Part shown: positions 1 to 6,546 of the stretch, piece after piece | Layout of the letters: each line of letters begins with the position of its first letter | How positions within the stretch are numbered: the stretch's first letter is position 1 | DNA from: Alphaproteobacteria bacterium | GTDB lineage: Bacteria > Pseudomonadota > Alphaproteobacteria > ATCC43930 > CGMCC-115725 | Direction of reading: 5' to 3' | Length of the DNA stretch: 10,030 nt | Assembly: GCA_019237175.1 (NCBI GenBank) | Contig: JAFAHP010000613.1 | Location: 1 to 10,030, forward strand | Program-made: the position numbers and the translations under genes | The notes under the pieces: generated by a model | Told to the model about the DNA's origin: nothing | The model's input: the letters and a program-made list of their open reading frames with translations, nothing else | The model's database searches: none

Positions 1-409
1 CGCCGACCGAAAACCCCTGCAACAGCCGTGCGAGCGTGATCATGATCGGTGCGGCAATGCCGATCGTCCGATAGCCCGGCGTCACCGCCATCAAGGTCGT
101 GCCGATCATCATCAGCGAGATCGACAGCAACAGGCCGGCCTTGCGTCCGGCGCGGTCGGTAAAGCCACCGACGACGATCGCACCCAACGGCCGCACGAAA
201 TAGGCGAGACCAAACGCGCCGAATGTGATCAACAGCGACACGGTAGGGTTATGGGCGGGAAAGAAGACTTCGGCGATCGTCACGGCAAAGAAGCCGTAAA
301 CGACGAAGTCGAACCACTCCAATACATTGCCGATCGTCGCAGCGACGATCATGCGATGCATCGAGGGCCGGGGTGGTTGGGCGGCGACATGCGCTGTTTC
401 GGCGGTCAT
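1..409 (-). CDS. MFS metabolite:H+ symporter (MHS family), N-terminal part
   Basis: This is the first 136 residues of a major facilitator transporter; the reading frame is open to the window edge, so the C-terminal two thirds lie outside. The hallmark of the metabolite:H+ symporter family (citrate, alpha-ketoglutarate, shikimate and ProP-like carriers) is visible at residues 27-42: GNVLEWFDFVVYGFFA in the first membrane helix. The MFS loop 2-3 signature follows at about 81-90 (GGFTDRAGRK), preceded by the FVRPLG segment typical of this family. The start at 409 is supported by GAGAGG six bases upstream; a second Met at residue 17 is possible but has no better ribosome site. It should sit in the inner membrane and import a small organic acid, betaine or aromatic acid with protons. 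The substrate cannot be read from this part. It lies downstream of the dioxygenase genes on the same strand but 430 bases away, so it probably has its own promoter. Confidence 0.88.
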   Translation of the reverse strand, partial: MTAETAHVAAQPPRPSMHRMIVAATIGNVLEWFDFVVYGFFAVTIAEVFFPAHNPTVSLLITFGAFGLAYFVRPLGAIVVGGFTDRAGRKAGLLLSISLMMIGTTLMAVTPGYRTIGIAAPIMITLARLLQGFSVG

Positions 410-841
410 GCTTGGCCTCTCGGACGTGGTTGAGCGCTCCGTGTTCAATCGGCCGACCCGATCCGGGCCGACATCCCCCTTTCGCGTGGCTGCCCGCGAG
501 CTTCACCGATTTGGCGGCCACAAAAAAGATTAATCACGTGGCGCGGCGATCGTCGGCGTGAGCCGTCGCGCTGTTCGGAATTACACGAACCGCCTACGCG
601 GTGATTGAGCGGCGTCAAGCCGATTGCGATTCGACGGCAGAGAGAGATTCGCTTTGCTGAACCTTTGCCGTTGGTCGCCTCCCGCGCCCGGCCCTTCACG
701 CCGTCCCGGGGATTTCAGCCGACAACGTCAAGACGTGGATGTCCCGGAACAGGCCCGGGTCCAGAACTGACGGACCATCCCGGGAAAAGCCAGGGGGCCG
801 GCAAGTCACGCGTTAAGTGCTTCGATATCGCCCGATAATGC
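410..841. other. Intergenic region between dioxygenase beta gene and MFS gene
   Basis: These 432 bases hold no credible gene; the short open frames on both strands are rich in Arg, Pro and Gly and match nothing I recognise. The region must contain the 3' end of the dioxygenase transcript and the promoter of the MFS gene, both on the minus strand. I could not assign a clear -35/-10 pair. GCCAC (508-530 region) and GTGGC near 538-542 form a short inverted repeat around an AT-rich stretch with an A6 run, which may be part of the MFS promoter. A degenerate palindromic repeat lies at 735-785 and is listed separately. Confidence 0.5.
735..785. repeat. Degenerate GC-rich palindromic (REP-like) element
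   Basis: CCCGG (743-747) can pair with CCGGG (755-759) around a 7-base loop, and alternatively GGTCC (758-762) pairs with GGACC (772-776), with CGGG at 780-783 extending the stem after a bulge. The text GTGGATGTCCCGGAACAGG resembles the GTGGATGgCCGGgaCAAG-type intergenic palindromes common in Bradyrhizobium relatives. It lies about 60 bases after the dioxygenase beta stop and could serve as a 3' end structure, but there is no T-run on the minus strand, so it is not called a terminator. Confidence 0.35.
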
Positions 842-1396
842 CTAGAGGAAGACGCTGAGATTCTTGTCGAGGAGGACGTTGGCGTCGAGCACGATCGTGC
901 GACGCCTCACTTTCCACCTACCCTCCGCGCGGCACAGCAAATCCTCGCGGCAACCGGAGAGGAGCTGGTGATCCGTCTCAAGGTGCGACCGGTACACCAG
1001 AAAAGCAGTCCTGGCCTCGACCTCTGCGTTCTCCAGCGGATTCACCTCGAGATTGCCGATCAGGTGTCGGGTGCGCGACGGGGGATCCTCGGCCCACGCC
1101 ATGCCGGTCTCGAGCCGCGCCACCCGCATTTCGAGATAGCGCCTGTCTTCCTCGAGGATCGCGAGGTCGCCCAACGGTGTCAGTTCGCGGTGCATTTCCC
1201 GGCGCAGGACGTTTTTGCGGCGGGGCATGAAATAGAGGACATCGTCGGTAAAGAGATCGAGCCACTCCTTGAACTTGCGCTCGTCGAGGAGCCAGGCTTC
1301 GCCGATGTAGAATTGCATCAGCTCGAGCCACAACATCTGCTGTTCGGTCAGCATCGCGGGGCGAGGGGCGGCCGCGCGCGCCGGCTTCGCCTTCAT
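842..1396 (-). CDS. Ring-hydroxylating dioxygenase, beta (small) subunit
   Basis: A 184-residue protein of the Ring_hydroxyl_B / SnoaL-like (NTF2 fold) type, the structural small subunit of alpha3beta3 Rieske dioxygenases. Diagnostic segments in order: EAWLLDERKFKEWLDLF at about 33-49, TDDVLYFMPRR at 50-60, SRTRHLIGNL in the middle (shared with biphenyl and phenylpropionate dioxygenase small subunits), and the C-terminal RRTIVLDANVLLDKNLSVFL, the usual ending of this family. The length fits the normal 160-190 residues. The start at 1396 has GAGAGGAG some 12 bases upstream; Met15 is a possible later start. It lies downstream of the alpha gene on the same strand, but 160 bases of palindromic repeat separate the two, wider than usual. 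The subunit has no redox centre. The aromatic substrate of the enzyme cannot be stated from sequence alone. Confidence 0.92.
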   Translation of the reverse strand: MKAKPARAAAPRPAMLTEQQMLWLELMQFYIGEAWLLDERKFKEWLDLFTDDVLYFMPRRKNVLRREMHRELTPLGDLAILEEDRRYLEMRVARLETGMAWAEDPPSRTRHLIGNLEVNPLENAEVEARTAFLVYRSHLETDHQLLSGCREDLLCRAEGRWKVRRRTIVLDANVLLDKNLSVFL

Positions 1397-1412
1397 TGGG
1401 CGGCACTCTTTT

Positions 1413-1517
1413 CTCCTCTCCCCCGCCGGCCGGGAGAGAGGAAGGGGTGAGGAGGCCGAGGATGGAGGATTTCAGCATAGCCCCCCTCACCCTCCCCTCT
1501 CCCCCCAATGGAGGGAG
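1413..1517. repeat. Composite palindromic intergenic repeat, copy 1
   Basis: Two hairpins are joined by a long-range inverted repeat. CTCTCCC (1416-1422) pairs with GGGAGAG (1432-1438). GGGTGAGG (1445-1452) is the exact complement of CCTCACCC (1485-1492). A second imperfect hairpin pairs 1497-1504 with 1510-1517. The same layout recurs at 3028-3161. It fills the gap between the dioxygenase alpha and beta genes. Such elements are common in Bradyrhizobium-like genomes, usually in transcribed intergenic gaps. No ORF was seen inside. Confidence 0.75.
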
Positions 1518-1556
1518 CGGAAAAAATTAAAGGGATGACGGGCCTATACATGTCGC

Positions 1557-2894
1557 TTAGCTCCGCATGGTCGCGGTGCCGTCGAAATGGGCCGTAATCG
1601 GGTCGAGCGGGATGTCCGCCCAGCTCTCGGCGTTCATGAACTCTTCCCAGCGCCGATAGAAGAGGCGCTGATTGTTCTCCGAGATATAGCGCTCGGAGAC
1701 GAGCCCCGGATAATCCCGACGCGGCCCCGCATGCCCCAGGCCCATCGACAGATCCTGCGAGTGCCGGCGCCCGACGCGGCGCGTGCTCGCTTCGGTCACC
1801 TGACGCCAGTTGTCGACGTCGTCCTGCTCGAACATGCCCGCAGCACCATTGTTGGCCTGGCTGCCGATACGGATCACACGCTTCAATTCCTCGGGCGCGT
1901 CGCGCTCCACCAGCACGAAGTGCCAGAACTCGGTCTTCAGCGGGCCGCGGGGCAGGGCTAGCCGGAGGCCCAGGATTCCGTTCGGGAAGATCGAATGGTT
2001 GCCGAGCTGCACCCGGCGCGCGCGCAGCGTGCCGAGCCGCCGCTCCACCTCGGGGATCGTCACGTCATGGTATTCCCGGAATAGCCGGAAGGTCTCTTTC
2101 GACACGCCGTGCACGTAGCGGGGCATGTTGTCGTCCGCGTCGCGGAAGGTGACCGAGTGCCCGTTGACAAAGGCGTGGCGATTGGGGCTCGCGAACTGAT
2201 CCTCGTGAGAAAGCGGCGGGCGGCCGAGCCAGCGGGTCTGAACGCGGGCGCTGGAGAGATGGCTGGTTGGGACGTGATAATTGTCCGAGCAGTTGTCGAC
2301 TAATGTCTTCCAGTTGACGGGCTCGAGCCATTTCATCGGGCCCAACGCCTGCATGCCGCCGTCGCGACGATTGAAAACGGTGTCGAGATACCAGCGTGCA
2401 TCTCCCAGATAGGCCTCGAGGCTCGGGGCGTCCTTGGCCCAGGTCGCGAAGACGATCCCCGCATAGGTCTCGACGCGGGCCTCGATCAGGCCGAGGGAGG
2501 GCTTGTCGAGCGCGTTGTAATAGGCTTGCTCCTCCCCGGGGACATACTCGAGGGCGCCGTCGTTGCGATAGGTCCAGCCGTGATAGGTGCACATGAAGCG
2601 CTTGGCATTGCCGTCGTCGACGCGGCAGACGCGGTTGCCGCGGTGGCGGCACATGTTGAGGAGCGCGTGGAGTTGGCCCTGCCCGTCGCGGGTCAAAATG
2701 ACCGGGTCTTCGCCCATGTAGGTCTGAAAGAAATCATCGACCGCGGGCACCAGGCTCTCGTGCCCGATCATCAGCCAGGCGCGCCCGAAGATCTTCGCCA
2801 TCTCGTCGTCATAGGTCGCCTCGTCACTGAAAATGCGGCGGTCGAGCTTGCCGGTGGCGGGGTCGATGACGGCATACTTTCGGTTGGCGACCAT
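1557..2894 (-). CDS. Ring-hydroxylating dioxygenase, alpha (large, Rieske) subunit
   Basis: A 445-residue catalytic subunit of a Rieske non-heme iron oxygenase, which adds O2 to an aromatic ring using electrons from a ferredoxin/reductase. The Rieske [2Fe-2S] motif CxH-x17-CxxH is complete: C82, H84, C102, H105 (CRHRG ... CTYHGW). The mononuclear iron site is at DNCSDNYHVPTSH, with D204 as the electron bridge and H207 and H212 as ligands; the third ligand is probably one of the aspartates in EQDDVDNW (358/359). The frame stays open upstream to 3110, but that part reads through a palindromic repeat and is unlike the family. The start at 2894 is chosen because AGGGAG sits 9 bases upstream and the N-terminus MVANRKYAVIDPATG begins where the family does. 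A weak -10 (TATGAT, near 2918-2923) lies just upstream. Beta follows 160 bases downstream. No ferredoxin or reductase gene is in the window. The substrate is unknown. Confidence 0.93.
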   Translation of the reverse strand: MVANRKYAVIDPATGKLDRRIFSDEATYDDEMAKIFGRAWLMIGHESLVPAVDDFFQTYMGEDPVILTRDGQGQLHALLNMCRHRGNRVCRVDDGNAKRFMCTYHGWTYRNDGALEYVPGEEQAYYNALDKPSLGLIEARVETYAGIVFATWAKDAPSLEAYLGDARWYLDTVFNRRDGGMQALGPMKWLEPVNWKTLVDNCSDNYHVPTSHLSSARVQTRWLGRPPLSHEDQFASPNRHAFVNGHSVTFRDADDNMPRYVHGVSKETFRLFREYHDVTIPEVERRLGTLRARRVQLGNHSIFPNGILGLRLALPRGPLKTEFWHFVLVERDAPEELKRVIRIGSQANNGAAGMFEQDDVDNWRQVTEASTRRVGRRHSQDLSMGLGHAGPRRDYPGLVSERYISENNQRLFYRRWEEFMNAESWADIPLDPITAHFDGTATMRS

Positions 2895-3027
2895 ACCCGG
2901 ATTCTCCCTCTCGATGTCATCATAACAGCAGCCGCGGTAGATCATCATGGGGTTTGAGAACCGAGACGGTACCTGGTGCGAAACCCGGCATAAGATCGCA
3001 TGTGGAGGCACGAAGGCCGCGCCAAAT

Positions 3028-3161
3028 ACCTCGCCCCGTCTGCGGGGTGAGGTCGGAGACGCGCAGCGGCCGGGTGAGCGGGCAAACCACCCGACCCCGG
3101 CCCCCTGCACCAGCCGCGAACAGGGCCCTCACCCGCCCTCTCTCCACACGCGGGGCGAGGG
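3028..3161. repeat. Composite palindromic intergenic repeat, copy 2
   Basis: Same architecture as 1413-1517 but better preserved. ACCTCGCCCCG (3028-3038) pairs with CGGGGTGAGGT (3043-3053) over 11 base pairs including one G-U, with a 4-base loop. GGGTGAG (3072-3078) is complementary to CTCACCC (3128-3134). The second hairpin pairs 3136-3145 with 3152-3161. It ends 12 bases beyond the patatin stop codon and lies upstream of the dioxygenase alpha start. It may act as a 3' structure for the patatin mRNA. It matches intergenic palindromes I know from Bradyrhizobium-type genomes. Confidence 0.82.
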
Positions 3162-3172
3162 AGACGGCCCGT

Positions 3173-4342
3173 TTAGGCCGCTGCCGGCTTGTCGGTCATC
3201 GTGCGCAGATTGGGCTCGGGGCGAGTGGCTACCTGTGCTCGCTCTACCCGATGGACCAGCGCGCCGAGATGTGCCGGCAATTCCTGCCGCAGCCATGGCT
3301 CGGCAGCCAGCGCGGCGCTCATGTCACGATAGCCCGCCGCCCGGCGCGCGGCGATCGAACGGCGCGAAAACTCCGCGTCGCTGTTGGGGATCTGATCGGC
3401 GGTCGGGCGGTAGACAATGTGCACGATATCGAGCCGGCGCGCGGTCAACACCGGGTCATCGGACACTGCCGCGACATCCGGCACCCCTGCCGCCTTTAGG
3501 AGCCGCACGGCATGGCGCAAGTTCACCTTGGTCGCGGCCGCATCGATCTGGCGCGCCGTGCGGCTCGCATATTGAATCTGCTTGGCGCGCCACAGCACGT
3601 CGTTGATCGTCTGCGGGGGCGGTCCGGCCGCGTCCCACAGATCGATGACAAACACAACCATTCTGGCATGCCCGGGCTCATCGATGACCGCATCCAATGG
3701 CGTATTGGAGACGCAGCCGCCGTCCCAATAGAGCTTTCCGCCGGCCGGCGTGGCCGGGAAACCTGGGGGCAGCGAACTTGATGCCAGCACGTGCTCCGCT
3801 CCGATCGTTTGCTGGTGGTTGTCGAAGAACTCAAGATCGCCGGTGGCGATGTTGGTCGCTCCCAGGCTCAATCGCGGGGTGCCGCCGTTGATCAGCGAGA
3901 AATCCGCAAACCGCCGCAATGTGAAAAGCATCTGCGAGGTGTTGTAAAAGCTGACCTCCTGGGGTGCTGCCCGCGGCACCAGAAACGGGTTTATCGGCCG
4001 CGGGCTGAAAAAGTTCGGCTGGCCGAGCAACAGCGCCTCGGCATTGCTGGCGATGTTGTGCAGCGTGAGCCACGGCGTCAGCGCCAGACCTGTCGGCAAA
4101 TCCGGCCACGAGATTGCCTCCCACAATTGGGTCAGCCGTTCCACGCGGTCTTCAGGCCGATTGCCGACGATGACTGCGGCGTTGATCGCGCCGATCGAGA
4201 TGCCGGCAACCCAATCCGGATGCAACTGATGCTCCGCCAGCGCCTGATAGGCGCCAATGTGATAAGCGCCGAGAGCGCCGCCCCCCTGCAGCATCAGCGC
4301 TATTGTGGGTGTCGGGTTGGTCTGCCTCGACGATAGCGCCAT
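3173..4342 (-). CDS. Patatin-like phospholipase with DUF3734-type C-terminus
   Basis: A 389-residue serine lipid acyl hydrolase of the patatin (PNPLA) family, which uses a Ser-Asp dyad to hydrolyse acyl esters of phospholipids or related lipids. Visible motifs are the oxyanion loop LQGGGALGAY at 18-27, the nucleophile elbow GISIG at 47-51 with Ser49, and the catalytic Asp207 in WDGG. The C-terminal part from about 227 (DLWDAAGPPP, then WRAKQIQYASRTARQID) matches the DUF3734 domain that follows patatin in many proteobacterial proteins. No signal peptide or membrane helix is evident, so it is probably cytosolic or peripheral. The frame opens 14 codons earlier, but AAAGGAG lies 5 bases before the ATG at 4342, so that start is preferred. 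It follows the amidase gene by 175 bases on the same strand and has its own likely promoter region. A lipid remodelling or storage-polymer role is possible; the substrate is not readable. Confidence 0.9.
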   Translation of the reverse strand: MALSSRQTNPTPTIALMLQGGGALGAYHIGAYQALAEHQLHPDWVAGISIGAINAAVIVGNRPEDRVERLTQLWEAISWPDLPTGLALTPWLTLHNIASNAEALLLGQPNFFSPRPINPFLVPRAAPQEVSFYNTSQMLFTLRRFADFSLINGGTPRLSLGATNIATGDLEFFDNHQQTIGAEHVLASSSLPPGFPATPAGGKLYWDGGCVSNTPLDAVIDEPGHARMVVFVIDLWDAAGPPPQTINDVLWRAKQIQYASRTARQIDAAATKVNLRHAVRLLKAAGVPDVAAVSDDPVLTARRLDIVHIVYRPTADQIPNSDAEFSRRSIAARRAAGYRDMSAALAAEPWLRQELPAHLGALVHRVERAQVATRPEPNLRTMTDKPAAA

Positions 4343-4367
4343 CGATGCTCCTTTGTTGCGGCGCAGC

Positions 4368-4449
4368 ATTCTAACCTCGAGCACACGATCTGCAGCGAAT
4401 CATTTTTGTCTGGTGAGCGAATTTGACGCTTCGAATGCACATTCGCTGC
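4368..4449 (-). promoter_or_regulatory. Candidate promoter and operator of the patatin gene
   Basis: On the minus strand TAGAAT (4373-4368) is a good -10 match about 25 bases upstream of the patatin start codon, but there is no good -35. A 9-base perfect inverted repeat, GCAGCGAAT (4392-4400) and ATTCGCTGC (4441-4449), lies just upstream, with a third direct copy of AGCGAAT at 4416-4422. The first arm would cover the -35 position. The arrangement suits a regulator binding spaced half-sites. No regulator gene is in the window, so this is inference. Confidence 0.35.
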
Positions 4450-4517
4450 GCAGCCACCAGGGGCGAACCGCGGCCCGCCCGCTCAACCCGGCATCAAAGC
4501 CACGCGCGCGCTTCCCG

Positions 4518-5966
4518 CTAGCGCCGGTGCTCCTCGCCGGCCAGCCGGGGTCGGATGTGTGCCCAGGGTCGCGTCCGTTCGAAGGCCGCCGCCACGCGCA
4601 GCAGCAGCGCGTCCTCGCCCGGTCGCGCGACGAGCTGGATCCCCAGCGGCATACCGTCGGCGTCGAAGCCGCAGGGCAGGCTGACGGCCGGATTGCCGGT
4701 CAGGTTGAAGGGCATCGTGTAGGGATACCAGGCAGCGCGAATGTTCTCCACCAACTGATTGTCGATCTCGATCGGACCGAAGAAATCCTGATCGGCCGGG
4801 ACCGCACTCCGTGAGAGTGTCGGCATGGCCACGATATCAGCCACATCGAACCACGCCTGCACCTGGCGATAAAGGCGGGTGCGTGCGAAGATCGCGTCGT
4901 AGAGTTCTATTGCGGTGTAACTGGCGACACGATCCATCTGGCGCACAAAGGTCGGACACATAATCACGCGGTGCGCTCTAAGATGGTGGCCGAACTGCGC
5001 CATCCGGTAGGCGCCATTGTTGACGAACCAGACCTTCTCCGGGTTTTCGAAGGGTGCAGTCAGCTCTTCGAGCGCAGCGCCAAGTTCCACGAATGCCGCC
5101 AGCGCCGCGTCAAAGGCGCCGAGCACAGCGGCGGCGACCGCCTCATTGCCGAGGCGGGTGCGCCAGGCGATGCGCAGACCGCGCAGGTCGCCTTCGGTGC
5201 GGACGGCACCCAGGAAATCGGGCTTGGGCCGCGCCGTCGTCAGCGGGTCGCGAATGTCTTGGCCGGCCATCACCTCCAGCATCAACGCGGTATCGGCGAC
5301 CGTGCGGGTCATCGGCGTCGTATAGGAGATATTGCCAAAGCCGTCCTGCGCATATTCCTGGGGCACCACACCCAGCCCTTGCTTGAACCCGACAACCCCA
5401 TTGCACGCCGCCGGAATCCGGGTGGAGCCTCCGCCGTCGGTTGCAACCGCGATAGGGACGAGACCGGCGGCCACCGCAACCGCCGACCCGCCGCTGGACC
5501 CGCCCGAACTGCGATCAGCGCGCCATGCGTTGCAGGTGCGTCCGAACAGCGGTGCCTCGGTCAGGCATTGCTGGCCGAATTCCGGTGTCGTCGTCTTGCC
5601 GACGACGATCGCACCCGCCTGCCGCAGCCGCGACACGGCGACGGCGTCGACTTCTGGAACGTGGTCTTTGAAGATCAGCGAACCCCAGGTCGTCCGGATG
5701 CCGGCGGTCGGAACGAGGTCTTTCACCGCCACCGGCACACCGTGCAGCGGGCCGAGCGGATCGCCGTGCATGACCGCCTGCTCCGCGGCCCGCGCCTGGA
5801 TCAGTGCCTGTTCTGCCGCGATCGTAATAAAGGCGTTGAGCGATCCCTGGCCGCGTTCGATGCGCTGGACCGTGGAATGCATCAGTTCGAACGGCGAGAT
5901 CTGGCGCGCACGGATCAGCTCAGCCAGGTCGGTGGCCGGAATGTAGGCTAATTCGTCGTCGGTCAT
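4518..5966 (-). CDS. Amidase-signature (AS) family hydrolase
   Basis: A 482-residue amidase that cleaves C-N bonds of amides with the Ser-cisSer-Lys triad. The triad is complete: Lys82 in VAVKDL, cis-Ser157 in the Gly/Ser-rich SSGGSSGGSAVAVAAG, and the nucleophile Ser181 in TDGGGSTRIPAA. The length is normal for the family (about 450-500). The frame continues upstream to 6812, but that extension runs opposite to the riboswitch and antiporter gene and is low-complexity, so the ATG at 5966 is used; MTDDELAYIPATDLAELIRA is a typical AS N-terminus. The ribosome site is weak (GGGA or GAGG 8-14 bases upstream). There is no signal peptide. GatA is unlikely because no gatC or gatB is adjacent and the sequence resembles stand-alone amidases. 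It is the first gene of the minus-strand series and is divergent from the antiporter. The substrate is unknown. Confidence 0.9.
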   Translation of the reverse strand: MTDDELAYIPATDLAELIRARQISPFELMHSTVQRIERGQGSLNAFITIAAEQALIQARAAEQAVMHGDPLGPLHGVPVAVKDLVPTAGIRTTWGSLIFKDHVPEVDAVAVSRLRQAGAIVVGKTTTPEFGQQCLTEAPLFGRTCNAWRADRSSGGSSGGSAVAVAAGLVPIAVATDGGGSTRIPAACNGVVGFKQGLGVVPQEYAQDGFGNISYTTPMTRTVADTALMLEVMAGQDIRDPLTTARPKPDFLGAVRTEGDLRGLRIAWRTRLGNEAVAAAVLGAFDAALAAFVELGAALEELTAPFENPEKVWFVNNGAYRMAQFGHHLRAHRVIMCPTFVRQMDRVASYTAIELYDAIFARTRLYRQVQAWFDVADIVAMPTLSRSAVPADQDFFGPIEIDNQLVENIRAAWYPYTMPFNLTGNPAVSLPCGFDADGMPLGIQLVARPGEDALLLRVAAAFERTRPWAHIRPRLAGEEHRR

Positions 5967-6330
5967 CGTTCGTCCCAACCTCGAACGGGAACTTTTCTCC
6001 CGCGCCGCCCATCCACCAACCACAGCCAAGCGCGAAGAGGCGGCGTTGCGGCTGTTTTGCTTCCCGCGCCGCACACAGCCTCTAACCCGATAACGGGGCC
6101 GCCGCAACGGCGGAAGAACCAGCGCCCGTAAACGATCGTGGCGCCTCGGCAGTGGCATGGAGGGTGCGGTTGAGCTGGTGGGTGGAGAACGGCTCGATCG
6201 GGTTTCGGCCGGAACAGCCCACCCGCGGCAGCGACGCGCCTGGGCGCCACCCCTCCCGCCACCCGGCGCCTGCCTTCGCCCGCGAGAGCGGTTCACTCTT
6301 GGGTGGGAACGGTAATTCGCTTTGGCCCTA
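5967..6330. other. Divergent intergenic region, amidase/antiporter (upstream part)
   Basis: No credible gene was seen. Two small adjacent hairpins lie at 6086-6113: CCCG-ATAA-CGGG (6086-6097) and the perfect CCGCCG-CAA-CGGCGG (6099-6113). They may mark the leader or promoter region of the amidase on the minus strand. No clear amidase promoter could be assigned. Short open frames here are Arg/Pro-rich and are not supported. Confidence 0.5.
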
Positions 6331-6360
6331 TTGACCTCCCCCAGCGCGTTGCTGTATGGC
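6331..6360 (+). promoter_or_regulatory. Sigma-70-like promoter of the fluoride riboswitch transcript
   Basis: TTGACC (6331-6336) is a 5/6 match to the -35 box. TATGGC (6355-6360) with an 18-base spacer, or TGTATG (6353-6358) with 16, can serve as the -10. Transcription would start near 6366-6371, just before the aptamer at 6377, which is the expected arrangement for a riboswitch leader. Confidence 0.6.
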
Positions 6361-6376
6361 GCTCGTCGCCAGTCTG

Positions 6377-6426
6377 ATGGGGATGGAGTCTCCCCGAAAC
6401 CGCCGCAAGGCTGATAGCTCCTACTG
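6377..6426 (+). promoter_or_regulatory. Fluoride riboswitch (crcB motif) aptamer
   Basis: The sequence follows the fluoride aptamer consensus closely and resembles the well-known Thermotoga petrophila example. Stem P1 is GGGGA (6379-6383) with TCCCC (6391-6395). The loop has GATGGAG, whose GGAG (6385-6388) forms the pseudoknot with CTCC (6418-6421). The conserved GAAACCGCC (6396-6404) follows, then a short stem GCC-GCAA-GGC (6402-6411), then the conserved CTGATAGCTCCTACTG tail (6411-6426). In this class, fluoride is bound through Mg2+ ions and usually turns expression on. The element is on the sense strand of the antiporter gene, whose start lies 120 bases downstream. Covariance-model scoring was not possible here, but all conserved blocks are in order and spacing. 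Confidence 0.92.
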
Positions 6427-6546
6427 CGCGCGATGAGCGCGGCGGGAGCATTGTGGCCCGCCGAGAGGCGGGCCGGGACCCGGCTACCTCCTTCGCGCCG
6501 TTCGCAACACCTGTCCCCAGGGGACAAGCGGAGAGAGAGGTGAGTC
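6417..6546 (+). promoter_or_regulatory. Riboswitch expression platform and ribosome binding site
   Basis: GCTCC (6417-6421), the 3' strand of the pseudoknot, can instead pair with GGAGC (6445-6449), enclosing CGCGC/GCGCG (6427-6431 with 6437-6441). A perfect 8-bp hairpin with a GAGA loop follows (6455-6462 with 6467-6474). It has no T-run, so it is not an intrinsic terminator. ACCTC (6486-6490) is complementary to GAGGT (6537-6541) in the Shine-Dalgarno region of the antiporter, and it could otherwise pair with GGAG at 6445-6448. A near-perfect palindrome TGTCCCC-A-GGGGACA (6512-6526) sits between. This fits control of translation; the folding is inferred by eye. Confidence 0.5.

Noticed and set aside
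605..838. 77-codon open frame after the dioxygenase genes on the plus strand
   Set aside because: No ribosome site, non-ATG start, and it overlaps a REP-like palindrome; the residue content is typical of chance frames in GC-rich DNA.
968..1508. Open frames antisense to or shifted from the dioxygenase beta gene
   Set aside because: Shadows of a well-supported gene; compositionally biased and without recognisable motifs.
2895..3110. Upstream extension of the dioxygenase alpha frame (72 extra residues)
   Set aside because: It translates the palindromic repeat and is unlike any Rieske alpha N-terminus; a good Shine-Dalgarno (AGGGAG) precedes the ATG at 2894.
6455..6474. Perfect GC-rich hairpin as an intrinsic terminator of the riboswitch
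   Set aside because: No T-run follows the stem; it is better treated as part of a translational expression platform.
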